A DNA stretch of 64,000 bases from Mucor racemosus (taxonomy: Eukaryota > Mucoromycota > Mucoromycetes > Mucorales > Mucoraceae). Shown here piece after piece: positions 37,570-48,470 of the stretch. How positions within the stretch are numbered: position 1 is the first letter of the stretch; every line of letters begins with the position of its first letter. A model generated the notes under the pieces. The model was not told where the DNA came from, did not search any database, and worked only from the letters and a program-made list of their open reading frames with translations. The translations under genes were made by a program, and so were the position numbers. The stretch lies in contig JAPEHQ010000001.1 of the NCBI GenBank assembly GCA_027405735.1, positions 5,766,001 through 5,830,000 on the forward strand. Reading direction: 5' to 3'.

Positions 37570-37930
37570 GGAATTTTGAGAACGACACGATGCTCATGTA
37601 CAAACCAATTTGTGCCCATACGATCAGCTCATTATGCTTATGGCCAGATTTTATTATTACATGCACAAATAGGGATAATGATATATTTATGGGCAATTCT
37701 ACTATTATGCACACATGGGATTAATGTCATGCACACGGACGGAATCTATAATCCTGCACATACAGGTTTTCGTCGTGCTCGTGTGTAGTTTCTTTTGTTG
37801 TGCCCATGCGCATCTTGTTATCTTTTTAGCCATAATCAGTGGGCACAACAGCTCAGGATATAGTGTGCAGCCCACCTGGGCACAACGAAATCATCTTGTG
37901 CAGCGCAGGTCGTCCGTAGTGATACCAGAA
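37570..37930. repeat. degenerate GCAC/GTGC-rich tract
   Basis: About a dozen TGCACA, ATGCACAC, TGTGCCCAT and GGGCAC(A)AC words recur irregularly over 360 bp, on both strands. The tract is clearly less AT-rich than its surroundings. Similar words (GCTTCCCATGGGCATAATG, CTGCACAGATGGGCAG) occur once in each arm near 33270 and 62240. Confidence 0.45.
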
Positions 37931-37989
37931 AAATACCAAAACACAACAACGTAGATCTTGGTTTCTTGAATGGGTTACTCTACCAGATA

Positions 37990-38420
37990 ATCAGCTTTTA
38001 ATGGTAAAACGAATAATATACAACCTCACCTACCGGATACCATTTGATTTTTCAAAAAACGTAAATTTTTGATGGAATTATTGCCAAATCAAAGTTTCAA
38101 GGTAGATTTTTGATATAACTGCAAACGTCCGTAGCGAAACATTATTTATGGTTTGCTGTCAAATTTCAAAAACGTTATTGTTTGCGCATTTTGATAAAAC
38201 GAATGTAAAAATGCGTTCTGTTGCAAATATGTAATTCTACTTTATTTAATCGTATATATGTGTATCTACATGATATATATAAAACTTATCAACTGATCAT
38301 ATATATTTTATCACGCATTTTTTCTTATTTTTTTTGGCATGTTTTACGAGTGAGTTCCGAAATTTTTTATTCATTGTTAGTAAACAGCGTTAATGCATTT
38401 TTGGGTTATATATAATACGT
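37990..38420 (+). repeat. repeat copy shared (inverted) with 14480-14960
   Basis: See the copy at 14400-15008. Visible matches include the ACCTCACCTACCGGATACC/GGCAGATGAGG end, CGTCCGTAGCGAAACATT, and the ATATATAAAACTTATCAA block. No coding capacity and no terminal signature. Confidence 0.55.
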
Positions 38421-39853
38421 TTAGAATTATTCGTAAATCATGTGCATATTTTTTTTTTTTTTTTTTTTTTTTGATTGCACATTCATATATATTTCTTTGT
38501 AAATCCTAAACAAAAGTTTTAATTTTCAAATACCCAGTTCTAGACATGGGTGTAGTATCTATTTTTATCGATTTCGACACGATTTTCGACTTTGTAGCAC
38601 TTTTTTTTGACGATATCTCATAAAATTATGTATAAAACATCCATGTACAGCTTATCAATTGTTATTAGATGGTGTATTAAATGTGCGTATAATGGTGCTT
38701 TTTATCCGTAAATTTGCCACAGAAAATAAATTAGAAAATCGTGTTTCTGAAGAATTAGCAATCAAATAATCATTTTTGACTCAGGAACATGATGATTAGT
38801 AGTTTGCGTATTTTAGGGTTTAAATTCGATTGAGTGATTTCGAGCGATTTTCATGAAGGGTAGTAATGATTGAGTAGCCGAATTACATAAATTTTCCATG
38901 ACCTCCAAAATATGAAAACAAAAACAAGGCTAATAGACAATATGTAAGATATTTTTGGATATGTTTAGCTACAACAGATAGCTTAAAGTACCCAAAAATA
39001 CTCTTTGAAGATTGACTCTATAAAAAAAAATGCGGTTTTTCGTTGAGCGATATAGATTTTACGGCAGTAGTCAGTAACATACAAACATACAAACATGCAT
39101 GTTTACTATATTTGGTTATTGATTCAATAGATTTATTCGTACAGGAATTTTTCAAAGATTCAAACATGTAATCAAACATATGAATCATGAAAAAGAGGTC
39201 AGATCACCCGGCAATCATTTACTTTTTGTATATTCACCTTGACGTAAGCATAACATATTGTAATACAGCAGTAAGCACAGAATATGCCTTTCATGTCAGT
39301 ATTTTTCGGTATAATTCCTCTTGCTTATTTGACGGATTCGAAGTTCAATGCCTGTAACTGACTTCAATTCCGTATTAACTTTCGCTGTTTTGGTTTTACT
39401 TTCAAAACTAATCGACAATTATACTGTGAAATAAGCATAATAAATAGATATTCTAGGGTAGTTTACCCCATTAGGCATAAATGAGTGGTACGAAAAAAAG
39501 ATGAAATAGGAGATTGGTTCCAATTAACCTGTAAATAATGAAATAAATGAGAAATAAGAAAAATTTGTGAGGCCACTGCATTATCTATTAAACATAGTAT
39601 AAACTTTTCTTTGGTTACAAATTTACTATAAATGAATTTACAAAATAAAAAAGAAAAAGGACAAGGGCTTGAATCGAATTTTATAGTGTATCCCAAATGT
39701 ATTGCATGTCGTACAATGGGAAGATCCTCGTGCCTTTTCATTAAGTTTAATATATTTAGCGGTTATTTAATAGTCAATAACCCCCTCTTTCTTCCTTTCT
39801 TTTCCTCTTCTTCTTCTTCCTTTCTGTAATTTCTTTTTTTTTTAAAAAAAAAA

Positions 39854-41540
39854 ATGGGTGCTCAAGCTGTTGATTATAGAGTATCAACCCTAGTAGTTCT
39901 TTGTAAAGACTGTGGGCATGACGTTGGTTTATACCCAGCTAGACATAAATGTCAACCAGTGGAAAGACCTGCTATGCCTGCTTTACCTGCTCAATATAGT
40001 AAAGAGAAGAAACTCAACATTCCAAGTTCTTTAGAATTGAGTGCTAGAACTATTTCTTCGGGATCTTCGTCTTCTATGGCGTCTTCACCAAGTCCTAGCT
40101 TTTCATCAGCTGAAACTCCTACTTCTAAATGGTCTTCTCGACTCCAAAACAACAAAGCAGATGATGAAAATGAAGAATCTGTTTACTTTAATAATTTTGC
40201 TGCTAATCTACCAGAAACAAATGAACCTTCTGGTAAAAAATTATGGGGAAAGGTTCGACAAAATGACAAATGGAAGCAATTGAATGAAAAAAGTAATGAT
40301 TGGGTTTTCTGATTCAAACAATTTGTGTGCCCTGAATTAACTTTATTTTGTTTATTTTTATTAGATGAGAAACCTAAACAATCTGGAAAATTATGGGGAA
40401 AATTAATTCAGGCCACACAAAATATGGCTGATAAAATTCCTGCTCGAGATGATCGTGGGGCAGGTGTGTGAAATATACCTGATTTATATCTACATAAATA
40501 TTCACAATTTAATGAAAATAGAATCGGATGAGGATGATTGGGAAGGAGAAACTCATGTATCAAGAATTCTTCGAGAACATTATGAGAGAAAACGCCTCCG
40601 CTTACCAGAATGGCTATTTGATGAAAATGTAGCTGTTTCAAGAAAATCATCGTCTTCAGGTAGAAGAAATAATGAACCATTATCACCTGTACATCAACAA
40701 CATCAACAATCAGATGGTCCTATAAGAACACCGTCAAGAAGGAGATTATGGGAGCAAAATCCCGAAGATGCAAAGAATATCTCTAGTAGGGAAAGAGAAA
40801 GACAAGAATTGCGTCAAGCACAACCTCCTATGCCGCCCTCAGGCTCTGAAAATCGCAGTCGTTACAGTAACAGGGATCATCAGCAACATCATTATAATGA
40901 GGATCGTGAAGCCGGTAATCGCGGCCGTTATAGTAATAATAGAGATAATTATGAAGATGATCGATATAGCAATAATAGAAATTATCATGAAGATGATTAT
41001 GGACGTCGTAGTCAACCTACTACAAGAAACGACGATAGATATTATGATGACAGATATAAAAGTAATTACGGTAGAAATGATGAACATGGTGGCCATTATA
41101 GTCAAGGAAGGGATAGATATGATACTCCTCCTCCTCCTCAAACAAGAGGTAGCCGAGATCAGCCTCGTTACTATGAAGATGACTATCGTTATGCTCAACA
41201 ACCATCATCACAACAACAACAAAGATCTAATAATTCAAGCAGACAAAGATATTATGAGGAAGATCGTGGTGGATACTATGAATCGAGTCAAGTACCGCCT
41301 AAAAGTGAAAGAAGTGCAAGAGGATACAATAATAACAACGAGCCCAGATCAAATCGTCATGATCAAGGTCCAGAACTAGATGATTATTACAATAGTAAAA
41401 ACGAAACTCGAAGAATTCCTTCACAATCGAGGGATCATGCTGCTGCTGCTCGCTATAATAGCCCTCCAGAGATGGCTAGAAGGGAGTCATCTATTAGAAG
41501 TGGTGGTCGTCGCTATGGCAACGATCCTAGTTACTTTTAA
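39854..41540 (+). CDS. Mso1-like Sec1-binding protein with Cys/His N-terminus and Arg/Tyr-rich tail
   Basis: Three exons (39854-40292, 40365-40463, 40522-41540) encode 518 residues. The N-terminus has a possible zinc site CKDCGHDVGLYPARHKC (C-x2-C-x10-H-x-C, residues about 17-33). A Ser-rich stretch follows, then KKLWGKVRQNDKW and KLWGKLIQATQNMADKI, and after an acidic patch THVSRILREHYERKRLRLPEWLFDE (about residues 197-222). The pattern LW.K...T..., TH..K.L..YY..., LP.WL is that of the Sec1-binding region of yeast Mso1, a partner of Sec1 at exocytic SNARE complexes. That assignment is inference from pattern. The C-terminal 280 residues are disordered, rich in RY, NN and DD repeats (YSNNRDNYEDDRYSNN) with Gln and Pro runs. 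Confidence 0.7.
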
Positions 41541-42598
41541 TTAGTGAAATATTTGATCCCCTTCTTTTCTACAACCCCATCCCCCTTATACCGCCTTTTT
41601 TTTTTTTACTTCTTCTCTATCATTTATATACGTATTATCATTGTAACTTTTTTCCCTCCTTTTCTCTCTTTTAGTTTTTACTCTAATGCAATCATCTTCC
41701 TGCTCCTTTATTTCCCTCATCGCTTCTTTTTTTTTATTTTTGTTGTAATATAATAAAAATAGCAAGTTGTAGTGTTATCATCATTATCTTCTTGTCGTTG
41801 GCCCTTTCTTTTTTTAGGAACGTTAGTTAAAACGCTTGAGTAAAACCATTCCGTTTTCATCAGATCAGGATATTTGAAACTTGATTTTTTCATATAGAAT
41901 TCTCATTTTGATAAAATCCAGAAGTAAAATTCAGAATTGAGCCCTAATTTGTAATTTTAAAGGATTTACATGTAGTTCATATGAATTTTCTAGTAATTAG
42001 ATGCTTTGGTAATCTTTACAATACGATCCCAGGTTTGTGAGTTTCTCATCAATCGTTTATGGCGGTGCTTCAATTTATTTTCTTTGCAATATTTGTAGCT
42101 TTCAAAGGATTTTTTTGCATATTTTTTGAAACAATAAGTAGCTATAAAACCATTATATGCGTTTTAAATATGCTTAGTTTTTTAATTGTATTTTTTTCTT
42201 GAAAAAAAAAACATTTTTATTGAGCGTTTTAGCTCATATTAGGGGGGGGGGGGTATTACGTTTTCATTTAGTTTCCGACTGTGATCATTTCTTCTTTAAT
42301 GTCTGGTTTGAGTGGACTTACTAAACATTAGGAAAAATTGTGTTGTGCTTATGAATCTGATAGTTTACAATATACATAACCTGGAAATTACAGTTAATTA
42401 CACAAGTGATCAATCATCTAATCTATTATGAAACATGAATATTAGGATCAATCTTTTCAGGCAGTCGACAAAGAAATGTATTGCATGCAACATGCAATGT
42501 ATGTGACCGCTGAAGACTTCAAAATCATTTAGACATAAGCCTACCGAAAGAGTAGGACGCGCTTTCACAAGTCTTTAGAAACAATAAATCATTTGGCA
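41541..42598. other. intergenic, nothing recognised
   Basis: 3' UTR of the Mso1-like gene (AATAAAAAT near 41751), a G-run at 42243-42253, and AT-rich sequence that may be very diverged repeat. The last 130 bp are the ADIP-like gene promoter region. Confidence 0.4.
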
Positions 42599-44550
42599 AT
42601 GGAAGAAGTAGAAATATTTGATTTAAGGTAGTCATTAGTCATTGTTTAGTATTGTAAATTTATGATATTAATTATGGTATAGTCCTCTAGAAGAACCCTT
42701 GTCTCCAACACATTTAAATGAACAATACTCTGAAGTTGAAAAGTATATAAACATTTGCCAGAATAACAAAGCAATCCACAATTAACTTTAATGTATAGAT
42801 TTTGCACACCAGATTCACTGGCGGCTTCATCAAATTACATCAATATTTTATTAACTAGTTATGGGTACCCAATACCACTCGAATTTAATTCCAAAGATGC
42901 AGATGATAAATGTAGAATTGTCAATTGCTTGTACACATTATTAAATGATCGAAAGGTACTTTGTTAGTACATCACAATCCCTCAAATATTAATACCAATT
43001 CGTAATAATCTTACAGAAAGATGAAAAAGATCGCGAAGAATGTATTCAAGCTATTAATCAAATCAAAAAAGAAAAGCAAGATGTGGAAGATCAATTGGTA
43101 AAAATTGGAAATATTGCAATTTGACAAATTTATATTGAATATAGATCATAGATAAAATCTAGACGAGAAATAGCTTTAAAAGATAAACATATAGCAGATA
43201 CAAGAGCTAAATTAGAAGCAAATGAAACCAACCTAAAAAGCCAGACAATGCAAACAACTCGAATGAAAGAAGAAATTTCGAAACTAAAACACAATATGCA
43301 ATACATGAAGGCACAATATTCAGTAAAGTAAAAATAAATTGAACAGGTCTGCTCTATTTTTTCATCTAATATAATGATTATTCTAGCACGAAACCAAGAA
43401 ACATGAGCAAGATTTAGCGAAAATTCAGGAACGATTACTAAAAAGCATGAATCAGCGCTCAAAAGTAAATGTGTCGTATTTAGATATAAATTCACATTTT
43501 GAAACAACAACAAATAATGAAGCAGACAAAGATCAAGTAGTTCAAATCCGATCCATGTATACAGACCTCTTAACAAAATCAAATAATAAGGAGCGAAAAT
43601 TACGGATAGAAAGTGAAGAATTGAGAAAAGGACTCATGAAGATATTTACCAGCATACGTAGATTACTAGAAAACGAAATGCATCGATTTGATGAGATTAA
43701 GCAGCAAAAAAGAGATGTTTATGATGAAACAGCTCGATTTCGTTTACCTATTGACATCGGTGGTAAAGAATCGCTGACGGTAATTGAAGATCTGCTGGTC
43801 AGACTGAAGGAAGAATGGGAATTGCAAATACATGAGCAGCCCAAAGAATATACAGAGGAAGATATGAAAGAAAAACTAGATCATATTTTCTCTTTGGAGC
43901 AAAGCGTGGAAGAATTACTAGATACAATTGATCAAACAAGAGAGGAATATGAAGGAAAAACGAAAATATACAAAAAATTTGAAGAAGGAGGCTTCTTTGA
44001 CACATTGTATCCTACACCAGATGTTGCCTATGTGAAATCAGAGTAAGTCTTTAGAGTAAAAAGTTGGAGGCCAAATACTGATTTTGTTTAATAGTTCTGA
44101 AGATTCGGTTGAAGATTTACCAAATTTACGCACAACCAATAATTATCGTTTACTAAAGAAAAAAGCAATGCGAGATCAACGTAATATTACAAATGCAGCG
44201 ATGGAATTAGGTCAAGAAAGAGCGAGGTTACAGGTATAGGCAAAACAGACAAGAAAATGTTTATCAAATTTAATTATTTTCTTATTTATACAAAGGCTGA
44301 AAGATGGGCATTCACAGAAATGAAACTGCAGCTTGAAATGCAAGAAATATTAAATGACAATGAAGAGTAAGATGCACTGAGCCTTTTTAAAACATTTCAA
44401 CTAAAACTAATCTCTTTTAGACCAAAAAATACACCAAATCCTGTACCTGTTCCTCCCTTAATACCACGTAAAAATCCAAATATTCATCCAGAATCTGATA
44501 GAGCAAGAAAAAGACACAGATCTTTTCTTGGAGCACCTACTGGCAACTAA
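42599..44550 (+). CDS. ADIP-family (SSX2IP/Msd1-like) coiled-coil protein
   Basis: Nine exons (42599-42627, 42683-42742, 42799-42955, 43017-43097, 43152-43322, 43387-44042, 44095-44233, 44296-44366, 44421-44550) give 497 residues, all junctions in frame. The N-terminal globular part (SSNYINILLTSYGYPIPLEF then RIVNCLYTLLNDRKKD, residues about 38-85) matches the opening of the ADIP domain. A long heptad coiled coil runs from about 85 to 180, with more coils at 205-370 and 400-450. The tail is Pro-rich (PNPVPVPPLIPRK) and basic. Family members (human SSX2IP, fission yeast Msd1) anchor microtubule minus ends at centrosomes or spindle poles. That role is expected here, not shown. Exon 5 uses the second AG (43150-43151) because the first leads to a stop. 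Confidence 0.8.
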
Positions 44551-44798
44551 TAGTAATAATGATAATAAAAATAAATCTACATTTGATAAAAAAAACACAC
44601 ACACTATAAAGAGGGCTAGAAATGTTGAGAAAGAAGCATAGTAAAAACAAAAAGTCGTTTTCTTTATTTTCAAATGCTTTCTACTGTATATATATTGTCT
44701 GCTTTCATTGTAGAAATAAATCAACAGATTTTTATATCGAAAAGTTGTCCACAAAATGATTTGCTGCAAAATTTCTTGATTTGTTGTGCAAGGTTTTT

Positions 44799-45244
44799 TT
44801 AACGGAGACGACGAGCTTCACGTTCAGATTCCAAAAGACAGAGGATATCGTTCTCACGAACGGGACCCTTGACGTTACGGATGATGGAACGGTTGGTATC
44901 GTCCATGAATTCAACGCGGACCTGGGTGACACCACCACGAGAACCGGTACGGCCGAGAACCTTAGTGACTCTAGCGAGCTTGACGGGGGTCTTTGAAGAG
45001 TCCTATCATATAATTCATTAATATTTCATGATACAATATTTGTCAAAAGAGAGAGCGAGAAATGATGTTGTAGAGAGAATAATTTTGACATCCAGTTATA
45101 CATCCATGATTTCCTCAGGTCAAATTTGCAGTTCATCTATCGTTTTTTTTTTTTGATCCATCTCTGATAATTTTTTTTACTGATAATTCTCCTCATAACA
45201 TCATCGCTTCTCTATTCTCGTATTGATTTTGATGAGCTTACCAT
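44799..45244 (-). CDS. RPS28: 40S ribosomal protein eS28
   Basis: Exon 1 (45244-45242) is the ATG alone, directly followed by GTAAGC. A 239-nt intron ends in TAG at 45003, and exon 2 (45002-44799) supplies the other 67 codons and stop. The 68-residue product opens [20 protein letters not shown] and ends [19 protein letters not shown], which is the eS28 sequence pattern over its full length. Codon use is much more C/G-ending than in neighbouring genes, as expected for a highly expressed gene. eS28 sits near the mRNA exit channel of the 40S subunit. It converges with the ADIP-like gene (248 bp between stop codons) and is divergent from the Gpc1-like gene. Confidence 0.96.
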
Positions 45245-45862
45245 GTCTACAATCGATAAGAAAAGGGAGGATTTGCTATGCTTCACATTTCATGATCCTT
45301 TTTGGATAGGTTTTTTCCCTTTCATTGAAAAAGTAGCTCCGACCCGCACAAATACTATCAATAAGTCTAGTGTCCGCACCGGACTCTTTATTTATTGCCA
45401 TGCATTGCACATATTGATGATTTTACGCACTCAATGGCAGCAATATGAATAATATTCAAACGATATAAAGCGTACAGACACTATACAGCGCTTGATTCGA
45501 GAGTGAAGATATTGCTAGATACCAGGAATAAAATAACCTTATTTTAAACTTTGGTTTTTGTCATTGTGATGAGTAATTTCCATAATAATACGCCTTGAGA
45601 TTAGTTAAACTTACCGCATGCATTTGATTGATAGTTACTCGTCAATCAAATAACATTGGCACTGAATTGGTAAATAATTTGATAGTTTATTTATGTTCAT
45701 CTGAATTATAAATCCAGTGTACATGACACAAAGATTCAGTTTAATTAAAACACCTTCTAATTTGACAGATAAAAAGATCACCTTAGTTTCGGTTCACTTT
45801 AGTATCCTTCCTTCATTCCTTTTTCTAGAATTTACTATAATTATATTACACAACTTTACAAT
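45245..45862. promoter_or_regulatory. divergent promoter region eS28 / Gpc1-like
   Basis: About 620 bp between the two divergent start codons must hold both promoters. On the eS28 side there is a GC-richer stretch (GCTCCGACCCGCACAAATAC near 45336) and a T-run. On the Gpc1 side a CCTTCCTTCATTCCTTTTTC pyrimidine tract (about 45808) lies 50 bp before the start. No binding site can be named with confidence. Confidence 0.45.
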
Positions 45863-47212
45863 ATGATTACGGAAGAAAGGCTAGATCATTCATTCTCGCA
45901 TAATTCGGATTACTCGACACTTTTATCTGAGGGCTATACTGGATATGATACTGATGAATCAACCACAATTGAAGGCTTGAGCTCTCATGATTTTATAGCT
46001 AAAGATGACTATGATATGATTAGCATATTAAGTTCTGCCCTCGAGCAAGTTACTGCAAGGTTAAAGGAAGTTAAAGATGAGATCAAGATGCTTTTATTAA
46101 CTGAATGGTCCTCAAATACTAAAGACCGGCTACGCAAACAGAAGATTTTGCTTGAAGCCCGTAGAGCCATGATTCAAGACCGGCTATTAAGTCAATACAC
46201 CACTATCAGAGCTCGAATGAATCGTGATGCTAAAACAGTAAGATTACATGACAAAGTTTCTTTTGTAGTGGGAGTAGGTAATACATGTATTACACCTGTC
46301 ATTGCAGCTCGCTTACCTGTTTGGATTCCCATTTATTACACTGTTCAACTATTTTATTTGATAACACTTCGCTTTTTTATTTACAAATCTAAACAATGGC
46401 ATTATTTATTTTTTGACTTATGCTACTATGTAAATATACTAACATTACTCTCGGTGTGGGTGTTTCCATCATCAACCTTACTTTATACTGCTGCTTTTAC
46501 ATTAACGAATGGTCCTGTATTGTGGGCCATCATTACTTGGCGCAATTCGCTTGTATTTCACTCTTTGGATAAAGTAACATCTGTGTTTATTCATATTTTT
46601 CCAGCTTTAGTAACTTACACATTGCGCTGGTTCACGGTGCTGTATGGGATTCCTACGGAAGCTCTTGTTTACAGAGATGAGAATTTTCCTGCTATATCTA
46701 AAATGCCAGTTATGGGATGGTGGTATACCTTGTTTGTGTCTACAGGCTTTTATCTTGCTTGGCAAATATTTTACGTGTTCTTTGTCATTGTGAATAAGAA
46801 AGAAAAGGTTGAATCAGGTTCCAGGACAACATCTTATACCATTTTGCTTAATAGATCACCGGAAAACAACAAGAAATCGTTCATTTTAGCAATTACAAGC
46901 ATGTTTGGAGCGAAGTATAAGCTTCATATATTTATATTTTGGCAATTTTGGTATACATTGGGTACAAGTTCACTAACTTATTTCTATTATAAGAGTTTTT
47001 GGTTTCACACTTCTTGTTTGGTAACTATGTTTGCTGTCAGTGTGTGGAACGGGGCCAGTTATTACATTGATGTCTTTTCTAAACACTATTTGGATGAAGT
47101 TGGATGTAGATTAGCAGAATATAAAGAAAAAAATTACCACAATTCAAAATTACTTACAAAGCAAAAGAGCAAAAAAAGAAAGCAGAAAAAGCAACCACAG
47201 TATCTGGATTAA
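45863..47212 (+). CDS. glycerophosphocholine acyltransferase, Gpc1 family (DUF2838)
   Basis: Single-exon gene of 449 residues. A charged, partly coiled N-terminus (about 1-125) precedes a multi-pass core of about eight membrane segments. Family blocks are clear: LHDKVSFVVGVGNT, HYLFFDLCYYVNILTL, LTNGPVLWAIITWRNSLVFH, SLDKVTSVFIHIFPALVTYTLRW and SVWNGASYYIDVFSKHY. Gpc1 of yeast acylates glycerophosphocholine to lyso-phosphatidylcholine in the ER, feeding phosphatidylcholine remodelling. The conserved HSLDK/HIFP loop is intact. The C-terminus is a short Lys-rich tail (KQKSKKRKQKKQ). A hexamer repeat array begins ten bases after the stop codon, so it lies in the 3' UTR. Confidence 0.92.
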   Translation: MITEERLDHSFSHNSDYSTLLSEGYTGYDTDESTTIEGLSSHDFIAKDDYDMISILSSALEQVTARLKEVKDEIKMLLLTEWSSNTKDRLRKQKILLEARRAMIQDRLLSQYTTIRARMNRDAKTVRLHDKVSFVVGVGNTCITPVIAARLPVWIPIYYTVQLFYLITLRFFIYKSKQWHYLFFDLCYYVNILTLLSVWVFPSSTLLYTAAFTLTNGPVLWAIITWRNSLVFHSLDKVTSVFIHIFPALVTYTLRWFTVLYGIPTEALVYRDENFPAISKMPVMGWWYTLFVSTGFYLAWQIFYVFFVIVNKKEKVESGSRTTSYTILLNRSPENNKKSFILAITSMFGAKYKLHIFIFWQFWYTLGTSSLTYFYYKSFWFHTSCLVTMFAVSVWNGASYYIDVFSKHYLDEVGCRLAEYKEKNYHNSKLLTKQKSKKRKQKKQPQYLD

Positions 47213-47222
47213 TCAAACTGCT

Positions 47223-47302
47223 CTTACCCTTACCCTTACCCTTACCCTTACCCTTACCCTTACCCTTACCCTTACCCTTACCCTTACCCTTACCCTTACC
47301 CT
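47223..47302. repeat. (CCCTTA)13 hexamer array, G-rich strand (TAAGGG)n
   Basis: About 13 perfect copies of CTTACC/CCCTTA start right after the Gpc1-like stop codon. The complementary strand reads GGGTAA repeated, one base different from the common GGGTTA telomere unit. Four GGG runs with three-base loops could form a G-quadruplex on the minus strand. Confidence 0.9.
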
Positions 47303-48233
47303 TTTACAAATAATGTAGTTTCACTACATTTCATTATACTACCAATTACATAATTAAAAAACTACCATTCATACTCTTATAAATAAGGAGGCACACGTTT
47401 AATCGTCATTTTTTCTTTTATATTATTTAACTAAATGCACAGAATAAACAATTATCTCTATTACACACATAACGTCTCTACTAATGAATATTAAAAAGAG
47501 ATAGGGAAGGATGTGGGAAGTAAAAGCAAGCCTTGGATAATCAAACAAACGATAGTAAGGTTTTTTTAACGTCGTGCTCCTTAACGATATGGTAAGTGTA
47601 GAATGCTTAGCTTTTGTTTGCTTTGTCTCGCTTGATTATGGCTATATTTTTACTGCTGGAATAATCACGTATTGTATCCAAGAAAATCTCTGGAAATATA
47701 CGAACGATGAGAGCCATCAAAAGCACTTAAATCGTTTAAATTGTATAAATTTGCGGGTATAAATTGATCAATGATAGTAATAATCGGCGAAAACTATATG
47801 CGTTTTGAGATATTTTGATTATATTATCGAATTCAGTGATATATATATTAAAGCGTGACACACAGCTTGAAAAAGAAAAACGTGGATATTGTCTCCAAAC
47901 GCATGTTTTAGCAACTAATGGAAGCTGAAAGTTGGTGTATTGATACAGTTTGAGCTTGATTATCTTCTACTTTGGTTTAAGTTTATTTGGGTAAATATTC
48001 ATTGAAAACCAATAATTTTTCTATTTTTTTTTTTTTTATTTTCGTGCACGATGAAAACAAGTTTTTCAATGTACATTTAAACATATCCGCTCAAAAACTG
48101 ATGTCTAAATATGAAATTAGGACAAACTATTTTTCTGTCTGCTGTGCATGAAAAGCTCTTTTAAAATTCTACTTCGAAACATAGATTCTCTTTTTATATT
48201 ATATAATTCTTAAAAATTATTACCTGATTAAAT
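47303..48233. other. intergenic, nothing recognised
   Basis: Contains the Gpc1-like 3' flank and AT-rich sequence. A 62-codon ORF at 47574-47762 has no signature. Confidence 0.4.
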
Positions 48234-48470
48234 TGTTATGTCAATACTATATCTTAGGTCACACATCCAAGGTCTCGGCCCATATTTGGTATTATAGTAA
48301 ATCAATATGCGTCCACATTGATTGACATCATATCCTTAGATAATAAACCTGTGTAATAGTTATAATGAAATATATATATATATCCTACTGGATGGATGTA
48401 TATATCGTTAATAAAAGTATAAGATTTTGGCAAGATTATTTCTATTGGCCGTTTTGGTTAGATATTGTCA
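48234..48470 (-). mobile_element. LTR of the small (61545-61764) family, minus orientation
   Basis: It starts TGTTATGTCAATACT and is the reverse complement of the 220-bp LTR at 61545-61764 over most of its length (shared CACACATCCAAGGTC, AATAGTTATAAT and GGCAAGATTATTT words). It meets R copy F directly. No matching 5-bp duplication was found, so it may be the remaining end of a deleted element. Confidence 0.6.

Larger units (their letters stand above)
37056..39853. other. gene-free region upstream of the Mso1-like gene
   Basis: Holds the GCAC/GGGCAC-rich tract (37570-37930), the repeat shared with 14.4-15.0 kb (37990-38420) and a T-run at 38451-38472. From 38430 to 39850 I recognise nothing but AT-rich sequence. 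Pyrimidine-rich CTTCTTCTTCTT precedes the Mso1-like start codon. Confidence 0.4.

Noticed and set aside
40768..41379. 203-codon ORF in another frame of the Mso1-like gene
   Set aside because: It is a shadow created by the repetitive Arg/Tyr/Asn codons of the real frame and has no independent support.
47223..47302. Telomere array or chromosome end
   Set aside because: The unit is GGGTAA on the G-rich strand, not the usual GGGTTA. It is flanked by single-copy sequence on both sides and lies directly after a coding sequence.
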